Both the position numbers and the translations under genes were made by a program. 5,643 nt of DNA from Campylobacterales bacterium (lineage in GTDB: Bacteria > Campylobacterota > Campylobacteria > Campylobacterales > QNZT01): NCBI GenBank assembly GCA_027081495.1, contig JALWKJ010000081.1:1-5643 (forward strand), written 5' to 3'. Numbering within the stretch: the first letter of the stretch is position 1; every line of letters starts with the position of its first letter. Positions 1 through 5,114 of the stretch are shown here, one piece after another. The notes beneath the pieces were generated by a model. The model had not been told where the DNA came from. It did not search any database and worked only from the letters and a program-made list of their open reading frames with translations.

Positions 1-1233
1 CTCCAAAATCTTTAGAGAAATAGTCAATTTATCCGCCTTCGGCAAATCTATTTTAGAGTTTTTTGTTATGATGGTTATCTCGTTTTGATCGCTTCCGAAA
101 GGATTTTTCTTTATATTGTTTAGACATACGCACTCTACTCTTTTCTTCTCTAACAAATTTACGGCATTTTCCAGCGCCTTTTCTTCCTCGTACTCGGCTT
201 TAAAACCGACGCTAAAAATCCCATCTTTATCGATACTCTCCAATATATCTTCGTTTTTTACGAGTTCAAGCGACCACTCTTCGCCTAAAGTCTCTTTTTT
301 CAATTTTCCTTTTTGCGGATATTTTGGAACATAATCGCTCACTGCCGCCGCCATAAAAAGATAAGGTTTTTTTAAAACGAGTTCGGGAACGCTCTCATCC
401 ATCAAAGTCGGTTTTGTCAAAACACCCTTTTTCGCGACTCTTAGAGAGTCTATTAAATACTCTTTCAACTCTTTTGAATCATCAACTTCAATAACATAAA
501 TCTCCGAGGGGAGATCTTCAATCTTTCTTGTCGCCAAAAGGCATACATCGGCGCCTTTATAATATAGGGCTTTACACAAAGACGCCGCCATTTTACCGCT
601 TGAAAAGTTGGATATATACCTAATATCGTCGATTTTTTCTATCGTACCTCCTCCGGTAACGACAACGCGGCGATTTATCCAAAAATCATCTTTTAAAAGC
701 ATCGACGCCGCTTTATGAAAAATATCGCTTACCTCCGCCATAGCTCCTATTCCCTCATCCCCGCAAGCCAAAAGTTTTTTTTGAGGAACTATCTCTTTGA
801 AATTTAAAAGTTTTAGCATCTTTAAAGAGGCTTTAGTCGTATTGTTAAGATACATATTCGTATTTGCCGCGGGAGCTATGAGTATCTCTTTTGAAAAAGC
901 TAGAGCGATCTGTGTTACGAGATTATCCGCTATTCCGTTTTTCAATTTGTTTATCGTATTTGCCGTTACGGGCGCTATGATGTAAATATCGGCCCATTTA
1001 CCTATATCTATATGATTATTGTCATCCGCCCATGATTGCGAATCTTGATGCAAAACCGCATTTTGACTTATCGCTTCAAATGTAAGAGGCGTTACAAACC
1101 GTTTAGCGCTCTGGCTCATCACCACCCTCACTTTGGCTCCCTCTTTTATAAAGAGTCTAATAAGATCGAGACTCTTATAAATGGCGATACTTCCCGTTAC
1201 CGCTATTAAAATCTTTTTACCGGCTAACAACAT
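1..1233 (-). CDS. coaBC: CoaBC: bifunctional phosphopantothenoylcysteine decarboxylase / phosphopantothenate-cysteine ligase (partial, C-terminal end off window)
   Basis: This cytoplasmic enzyme carries two consecutive steps of coenzyme A synthesis: it joins cysteine to 4'-phosphopantothenate, then decarboxylates the product to 4'-phosphopantetheine using FMN. The reading frame is open for 411 codons up to the window edge. The CoaC half covers roughly residues 1-180: an FMN-binding start (KKILIAVTGSIAIYKS), the catalytic His74 in HIDIGKWAD, the PAANTNM motif at 121-127, and Cys157 in LLACGDEG, the substrate-clamp cysteine. The CoaB half begins near 188 with VVVTGGGT, then RYISNFSSGKM (205-215), AAAVSDYVP (295-303), KNEDIL and VGFKAE, and a late FGSDQNEITII (379-389). 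The E. coli protein is 406 residues, so only a short tail is probably missing. The ATG is supported by GGGGA (complement of 1241-1245) seven bases upstream. It lies 59 bp after glmU on the same strand, so the two are probably cotranscribed. Residues about 266-285 look like an insertion relative to E. coli. Confidence 0.95.
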   Translation of the reverse strand, partial: MLLAGKKILIAVTGSIAIYKSLDLIRLFIKEGAKVRVVMSQSAKRFVTPLTFEAISQNAVLHQDSQSWADDNNHIDIGKWADIYIIAPVTANTINKLKNGIADNLVTQIALAFSKEILIAPAANTNMYLNNTTKASLKMLKLLNFKEIVPQKKLLACGDEGIGAMAEVSDIFHKAASMLLKDDFWINRRVVVTGGGTIEKIDDIRYISNFSSGKMAASLCKALYYKGADVCLLATRKIEDLPSEIYVIEVDDSKELKEYLIDSLRVAKKGVLTKPTLMDESVPELVLKKPYLFMAAAVSDYVPKYPQKGKLKKETLGEEWSLELVKNEDILESIDKDGIFSVGFKAEYEEEKALENAVNLLEKKRVECVCLNNIKKNPFGSDQNEITIITKNSKIDLPKADKLTISLKILE

Positions 1234-1292
1234 GACAAAATCCCCGCAATTATAAATATTATTATGTAGAATAAAACGGTTATATTAGCGTT

Positions 1293-2585
1293 TTACTCTT
1301 TAAAAAATTTCTCAAAAAACCCGTCAACGGTTTTCATATCCGTTCTGCTTATCGCAAGAGAACCTTTTTTGACATCTCTGTTTACGGTCGTTCCGGCGGC
1401 TATTAGAACTTCGTCTTCTATAACCACGGGAGCGACGATTTGAGTATCGCTTCCTACAAATACATTTTTACCGATTTGCGTTTTATATTTCTTTTTCCCG
1501 TCATAGTTGCAAGTGATAGTACCCGCGCCAATGTTTGTTCCCTCGTCTATTTCGCAATCTCCAAGATAACTAAGATGTCCCGCTTTTACGCCTTTTAAGA
1601 TCGATTTTTTAATCTCTACGAAATTTCCTATATGCGTATCGTAAAGATAACACCCCGGACGAACTCTGGCGATTGGTCCGATAGTAGAGTTTACGATTTC
1701 ACTCTCTTCTATCACTGAGTTGGCTTTGATATGACTGTTTTTTATTTTTGTTCCACTATGCAAAGTAACGCCGTTTTCTATTATGCACTCGCCCTCGATC
1801 TCGACATCCGCATCGATATAGATCGTTGATGGAAGTCTCATCGTTACGCCGTTTGACATAAAAGTTTTTTTTATTCTATGCTGCATGATCTCTTCAGCGC
1901 AACTTAAGTCGTATTTTGAATTAACGCCTTTGAAGTTTTCCTCTTTAACAAACAGCGGCGCGACTTTAAAACCGTCGTTTTTAGCAAGTTCAACCACATC
2001 CGTTAAATAGTACTCTTTTTGAGCGTTATCGTTGCTAAGTTTTGGAAGATATGATTGAAGTATCTCGTTTTTAAACAGATATATACCGGCATTTACGGTT
2101 TTTATCTCTTTTTCTCTCTGGGTTGCATCTTTTTCTTCAACGATTTTCACGACTTCGTCATTTTGAATAACAACCCGCCCATATCCGCTGGAATCATCCA
2201 TTTTTATAACGCTCATGACTATGTCGGAATCGATTTCAGTAAACTTTTCAAGTTCTTTTGCTTCAATTAGAGGCATATCGCCGTTTAAAACAAGCACTTT
2301 TTCATGCTTTGGCTTTATATTCATAACGGCTCCGCCGGTACCGGGATAGTTTTTGTGATCTTGAATAACGAAATTTATATCTTCAAAATAGTTTTGCATA
2401 CTTTTTTTCACCGACTCGGCCTCATGAAAAAGTACGACCGTTATATCGTCACTTAATTTTTTCGCCTCTTTGATAACGAAATAGAGCATCTCAAACCCGG
2501 ATATTTTATGCAATACCTTTGGAAGAGTCGATTTCATACGAGTGCCTTTGCCGGCAGCAAGAATGATTACTGAATTATTTATCAT
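1293..2585 (-). CDS. glmU: GlmU: bifunctional N-acetylglucosamine-1-phosphate uridyltransferase / glucosamine-1-phosphate acetyltransferase
   Basis: GlmU acetylates glucosamine-1-phosphate with acetyl-CoA and then transfers UMP to give UDP-N-acetylglucosamine, the precursor of peptidoglycan and lipopolysaccharide; it acts in the cytoplasm as a trimer. The N-terminal pyrophosphorylase domain (about 1-230) has the nucleotide-binding signature LAAGKGTRMKSTLPKVLH (9-26), PGTGGAV (81-87), NGDMPLI (101-107) with the metal-binding Asp103, GYGRVV and VNAGIYLF. The C-terminal part (about 250-430) is a left-handed beta helix of hexapeptide repeats, with RVRPG (307-311), the catalytic His337 in HLSYLGD, NIGAGTITCNYDG (351-363) and AAGTTV (396-401). 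At 430 residues it is slightly shorter than the 456 of E. coli, and no expected motif is missing. The ATG is preceded by AAGGA (complement of 2595-2599) at nine bases. It is divergent from motA and is followed by coaBC on the same strand. Confidence 0.97.
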   Translation of the reverse strand: MINNSVIILAAGKGTRMKSTLPKVLHKISGFEMLYFVIKEAKKLSDDITVVLFHEAESVKKSMQNYFEDINFVIQDHKNYPGTGGAVMNIKPKHEKVLVLNGDMPLIEAKELEKFTEIDSDIVMSVIKMDDSSGYGRVVIQNDEVVKIVEEKDATQREKEIKTVNAGIYLFKNEILQSYLPKLSNDNAQKEYYLTDVVELAKNDGFKVAPLFVKEENFKGVNSKYDLSCAEEIMQHRIKKTFMSNGVTMRLPSTIYIDADVEIEGECIIENGVTLHSGTKIKNSHIKANSVIEESEIVNSTIGPIARVRPGCYLYDTHIGNFVEIKKSILKGVKAGHLSYLGDCEIDEGTNIGAGTITCNYDGKKKYKTQIGKNVFVGSDTQIVAPVVIEDEVLIAAGTTVNRDVKKGSLAISRTDMKTVDGFFEKFFKE

Positions 2586-2637
2586 ATTTAATTTTCCTTG
2601 TAAAAAATGAAGTAATTTAGATATATGTAATCTTATT

Positions 2638-2648
2638 ATTGTATCATA
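2638..2648 (-). promoter_or_regulatory. Possible sigma-70 -10 region for glmU-coaBC
   Basis: Read leftward, the AT-rich stretch holds two overlapping near-consensus -10 boxes, TATGAT (complement of 2643-2648) and TACAAT (complement of 2638-2643), each matching TATAAT at five of six bases. Either would give a 5' leader of roughly 45-50 bases before glmU. No convincing -35 box is visible at the usual spacing; this is common in Campylobacterota, where the -35 is weakly conserved. In DNA this AT-rich such matches also occur by chance. Confidence 0.25.
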
Positions 2649-2729
2649 ATAAAATATACATTTTAATCATTTAACTTAAGGATGCCTTTGAATAAACAGG
2701 CAATACCCTGAAGTATATCGTTCAAACAC

Positions 2730-2756
2730 TAAATAAATTTACAAAACTGTCGATAT
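2730..2756 (+). promoter_or_regulatory. Putative sigma-28 (FliA) promoter upstream of motA
   Basis: The sequence reads TAAA (2730-2733), a 15-base spacer, then GTCGATAT (2749-2756). The enteric FliA consensus is TAAA-N15-GCCGATAA, so the -35 core and spacing are exact and six of eight -10 bases match; the CGATAT core also resembles the -10 reported for flagellar sigma-28 promoters in Campylobacter. Transcription would begin near 2763-2765, about 45 bases before the motA ATG and upstream of its Shine-Dalgarno. Stator genes are classical FliA targets, which supports the call. Sequence match and context are seen; use by FliA is inferred. Confidence 0.55.
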
Positions 2757-2777
2757 TTGTATCAATAGTGATATTTA

Positions 2778-2783
2778 TATAAT
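2778..2783 (+). promoter_or_regulatory. Candidate sigma-70 -10 box (TATAAT) upstream of motA
   Basis: A perfect TATAAT lies 26 bases before the motA ATG. A start near 2790 would leave a leader of about 20 bases that still includes the AAGGA at 2795-2799. The only -35-like sequence is a weak TTGTAT at 2757-2762 with a 15-base spacer. It could provide basal housekeeping transcription beside the sigma-28-like promoter just upstream, but a perfect hexamer is not rare in such AT-rich DNA. Confidence 0.3.
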
Positions 2784-2809
2784 ATTTTCAATTTAAGGAT
2801 AATTAAACT

Positions 2810-3574
2810 ATGGATTTAGGAACAGTCATAGGTTTGGTTCTGACTTTGGGTCTGCTCTTTGGAGCTATGGCTATGGGTGTGGGAATAGGACCTTATATAG
2901 ATGTGCCCTCCATTCTCATCGTTTTCGGCGGTACTATCGGCACTCTTATGATCGGCTTCAAAATGGATCATGTAAAAAACTTCGGCAAAATGTTCATGGT
3001 CGCCGTCAAACCGGTTACGGACGATCCAAAAGAGCTTATCACAAAACTCGTAGAGTATTCGACTAAAGCCAGAAAGGAAGGAGTTTTGGCGCTTGAAGGC
3101 GATGTCGCGAACGAGGAAAACGAATTTTTGAAAAAAGGTCTCGGTATGGCGATCGACGGAAACGAACCGGATATCATACGAGATCTTTTAGAGATAGATA
3201 TGGAGCAAACGGATACCAGACATAAAGTAAACGCTACATTTTTTGGACAAATTTCCGGTTTTGCGGGCGCTATGGGAATGATCGGAACGCTTATAGGATT
3301 GGTCGCGATGCTTTTAAATATGGCCGATCCCGCCGCTATCGGTCCGGCTATGGCGGTTGCGCTTTTGACTACAATGTACGGAGCGATGCTTGGAAATATC
3401 ATCGGCGGACCGGTTGAAAATATTTTGGGTCTTAGAAACACGGACGAAATGGTCATAAAAACTTTGATCATAGAGGGAATAATGTCGATTCAAGCGGGAG
3501 ACAACCCGCGAACGCTTGAAGCCAAACTAATGGCGTTTTTACCGCCGAGCGAACGAGAAAGTCAATTTGACTAG
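2810..3574 (+). CDS. motA: MotA/PomA-type flagellar stator subunit (sodium-type)
   Basis: With MotB this inner-membrane protein forms the stator whose ion flow drives flagellar rotation. At 254 residues it matches Vibrio PomA in length and character. TM1 is about 3-22, TM2 about 32-50, the cytoplasmic loop 51-147, TM3 about 148-170 and TM4 about 176-200. The PomA-like Asp31 in YIDVPSIL and the loop charges Arg88, Lys89 and Glu96, which contact the rotor protein FliG in characterised stators, are present. TM3-TM4 carries MGMIGTLIGLVAML, DPAAIGPAMAVALLTTMYG and the TM4-end Pro201. Thr160 and Thr187/188 line up with threonines implicated in sodium passage. The oddity is GFAG at 150-153, where PomA has D-A-A-P and E. 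coli MotA has Asp170 and Pro173. The ATG is set by AAGGA at 2795-2799, ten bases upstream. It is the first gene of the motA-motB-fliP-trmA unit. Identification is firm; ion choice is inferred. Confidence 0.95.
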   Translation: MDLGTVIGLVLTLGLLFGAMAMGVGIGPYIDVPSILIVFGGTIGTLMIGFKMDHVKNFGKMFMVAVKPVTDDPKELITKLVEYSTKARKEGVLALEGDVANEENEFLKKGLGMAIDGNEPDIIRDLLEIDMEQTDTRHKVNATFFGQISGFAGAMGMIGTLIGLVAMLLNMADPAAIGPAMAVALLTTMYGAMLGNIIGGPVENILGLRNTDEMVIKTLIIEGIMSIQAGDNPRTLEAKLMAFLPPSERESQFD

Positions 3575-3582
3575 GAGAGATA

Positions 3583-4359
3583 ATGGCTAAAAATAAATGC
3601 CCTGAACAAGATTGCCCCAAATGTCTTCCGGGATGGCTGGCGGCGTTTGGCGACCTTATGTCGCTGCTTCTTTGTTTTTTCGTTCTTCTTCTCTCTATGT
3701 CAACTATGGACGCAAAAAAAGTAGCCGAAGCGGCCGCGTCGCTTACGGGAGCTCTTAGCGTACTGGAGGGCGGAACCAAAGTCAAAGTTTCGCCCCAAAG
3801 ACAGCAAGAGACTACGCCGATTGATGCAGAGGACGAACAAGCTCAGAAAATGAAGACTTTAAAAAGAACTATCATCGAGTTAAATGAAATGTCAAAGGCG
3901 CAAGAAGGCGCCAAAGCGACGCTCGAAGAGGCTGAAAACGGCTTTATGATTCGTCTTCCGGCTAAACTTTTATTTAAAAAAGGGAGTGCGAAAATAGACG
4001 ACGAAGACGCCCTTTTGTTCTTAAAAAGAATAGCGCTTATTATCGATAAACTTCCAAAAGATATGAGAGTTCATGTTATAGGACACACGGACGACAGTAA
4101 ACCGGTTTACTCTCCATATGAAGACAACTGGTCGCTCTCTGCGGCAAGAGCGATATCCGTAGTAAAAATCTTAATAAAAAACAATATAGAACCGAAACTT
4201 TTAACGGCTTGCGGCAAAGCTGAATTTGATCCGATCGCTTCGAATTTAACCGCAGTCGGTAAGGAAAAAAACAGGCGCGTTGAGTTATACTTTTTTTCTA
4301 AAGACGAGGACAACGAGCAGAGTGTCAAAAAAAGCATTCTGGATAAGGTGGCTCAGTAA
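3583..4359 (+). CDS. motB: MotB/PomB-type flagellar stator subunit (sodium-type, OmpA-like peptidoglycan-binding)
   Basis: MotB anchors the stator to peptidoglycan and supplies the ion-carrying aspartate. The 258 residues comprise a short cytoplasmic N-terminus, one membrane helix (about 19-40), a plug/linker (about 41-115) and a periplasmic OmpA-family domain (about 118-237). The helix reads FGDLMSLLLCFFVLLLSMS; Asp24 occupies the same position as the essential Asp24 of Vibrio PomB, and Cys31 also matches. This resembles the sodium-type FADLMSLLMCFFVLLLS rather than the proton-type YADFVTAMMAFF. The OmpA-like domain shows VIGHTDD (165-171), NWSLSAARA (182-190) and an RRVELYF end (231-237) with the peptidoglycan-contact residues. 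The N-terminus has three cysteines (6, 11, 14). It starts 8 bp after motA, with AGGAG at 3573-3577 overlapping the motA stop, which suggests coupled expression. Family assignment is certain; sodium use is strongly suggested but untested. Confidence 0.96.
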   Translation: MAKNKCPEQDCPKCLPGWLAAFGDLMSLLLCFFVLLLSMSTMDAKKVAEAAASLTGALSVLEGGTKVKVSPQRQQETTPIDAEDEQAQKMKTLKRTIIELNEMSKAQEGAKATLEEAENGFMIRLPAKLLFKKGSAKIDDEDALLFLKRIALIIDKLPKDMRVHVIGHTDDSKPVYSPYEDNWSLSAARAISVVKILIKNNIEPKLLTACGKAEFDPIASNLTAVGKEKNRRVELYFFSKDEDNEQSVKKSILDKVAQ

Positions 4360-4366
4360 TTTAGAC

Positions 4367-4371
4367 GGAGG
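4367..4371 (+). promoter_or_regulatory. Strong Shine-Dalgarno (GGAGG) that decides the fliP start
   Basis: GGAGG sits five bases before an ATC codon at 4377 and has no ATG, GTG or TTG at usable distance in the fliP frame. The next in-frame canonical start, TTG at 4401, lies 29 bases beyond it and has no ribosome site of its own. The frame is closed upstream by TAG at 4362-4364. Confidence 0.7.
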
Positions 4372-4376
4372 TTAAG

Positions 4377-5114
4377 ATCAAAGCGATAGTCGTACTATTT
4401 TTGCTTTTTACCTCCCTCTCGTTAGGTGCGGACAGCGTAGCTATTCCCACGGTAAATCTCTCCTTCTCGGCTCCTAGCGAGCCAAAAGATCTTGTAAGCT
4501 CTTTAAATGTACTCGTAGTTTTAACGCTTCTTGTTTTAGCGCCCTCTCTTATACTGGTGATGACGAGTTTCATCCGTCTTATCGTGGTTTTTTCTTTTCT
4601 AAGACAAGCCCTCGGAACTCAGCAGATGCCCCCAAATCAGCTTCTTGTATCTTTGGCGCTTATTTTGACATTTTTTATCATGGAGCCGGTAGGTAAAAAA
4701 ACTTATAACGACGCAATCGTACCCTATATGGATAAAAAGATCTCATATGAGAAAGCTTTCGAAAAAGGTATAGCGCCTTTTAGAAGCTTCATGATTAAAA
4801 ACACGAGAGAAAAAGACCTCGCGCTCTTTTTTCGTATCAGAAAACTTCAAAACCCGCAAAATTACAACGATGTTCCGCTCTCAATCGTCATACCCGCCTT
4901 TATGATAAGCGAACTTAAAACGGCATTCGAGATAGGTTTTTTACTCTATCTGCCCTTTTTGGTCATAGATATGGTCGTAAGCTCCGTTTTGATGAGTATG
5001 GGTATGATGATGCTTCCGCCCGTCATGATATCTATGCCGTTTAAACTGCTCATTTTCGTATTGGTTGACGGATGGAATCTGCTTATCGGAAATCTTATAG
5101 CGAGTTTTCGATGA
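4377..5114 (+). CDS. fliP: FliP: flagellar type III export gate protein, apparent ATC start
   Basis: FliP pentamers with FliQ, FliR and FlhB form the inner-membrane export gate through which rod, hook and filament proteins pass. The protein shows a cleavable-type signal peptide (about 1-18, a lysine then a hydrophobic run ending SLSLGA), matching the known processing of enteric FliP. Family signatures follow: APSLILVMTSFIRLIVVFSF (residues 55-74), LRQALGTQQMPPNQ (75-88), a periplasmic loop of about 80 residues, then IPAFMISELKTAFEIGF (172-188), PFLVIDMVVSS (193-203), MSMGMMMLPP (206-215) and PFKLLIFVLVDGW (221-233). From ATC at 4377 the length is 245 residues, as in E. coli. A TTG start at 4401 would give 237 residues with no ribosome site and a signal peptide lacking its positive charge, so I prefer 4377. 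The gene is 17 bp after motB and overlaps trmA at ATGA. The function call is firm; the start is less certain. Confidence 0.93.
   Translation: MKAIVVLFLLFTSLSLGADSVAIPTVNLSFSAPSEPKDLVSSLNVLVVLTLLVLAPSLILVMTSFIRLIVVFSFLRQALGTQQMPPNQLLVSLALILTFFIMEPVGKKTYNDAIVPYMDKKISYEKAFEKGIAPFRSFMIKNTREKDLALFFRIRKLQNPQNYNDVPLSIVIPAFMISELKTAFEIGFLLYLPFLVIDMVVSSVLMSMGMMMLPPVMISMPFKLLIFVLVDGWNLLIGNLIASFR

Noticed and set aside
116..985. Plus-strand frames at 116-334 and 797-985
   Set aside because: Both lie antisense to coaBC, whose conserved motifs cover the same bases; their Ser/Phe-rich content is a reverse-strand artefact.
1273..1294. Inverted repeat AAAACG...CGTTTT at the end of glmU as a terminator
   Set aside because: The stem is six weak pairs with a ten-base loop and only four T's, it overlaps the glmU stop codon, and coaBC follows on the same strand; readthrough is more likely.
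2055..2270. Plus-strand 71-codon frame within glmU
   Set aside because: It is antisense to the conserved uridyltransferase domain of GlmU and has no supporting signal.
2697..2710. CAGG-CAATAC-CCTG small hairpin in the spacer
   Set aside because: Four base pairs with no T-run and no conserved context; expected by chance.
2678..2711. Possible leader peptide starting at ATG 2682 or TTG 2688 after AAGGA
   Set aside because: It is only seven to nine codons ending at TGA 2709-2711, the ATG overlaps the AAGGA, and it lies upstream of the proposed motA promoters, so it would not be on their transcripts.
2586..2809. Sigma-54 (-24/-12, GG-N10-GC) promoter, a common flagellar promoter class in Campylobacterota
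   Set aside because: No TGGCAC-N5-TTGC-like sequence is present facing either way in the spacer.
2968..3471. A 167-codon open frame on the minus strand inside motA
   Set aside because: It is antisense to a clearly real gene, has no ribosome site or recognisable motif, and its Ser/Ile/Pro-rich content is what reverse reading of MotA codons gives.
3468..3785. A 105-codon minus-strand frame across the motA-motB junction
   Set aside because: It is a shadow of the two stator genes, with no family resemblance and no promoter or ribosome site.
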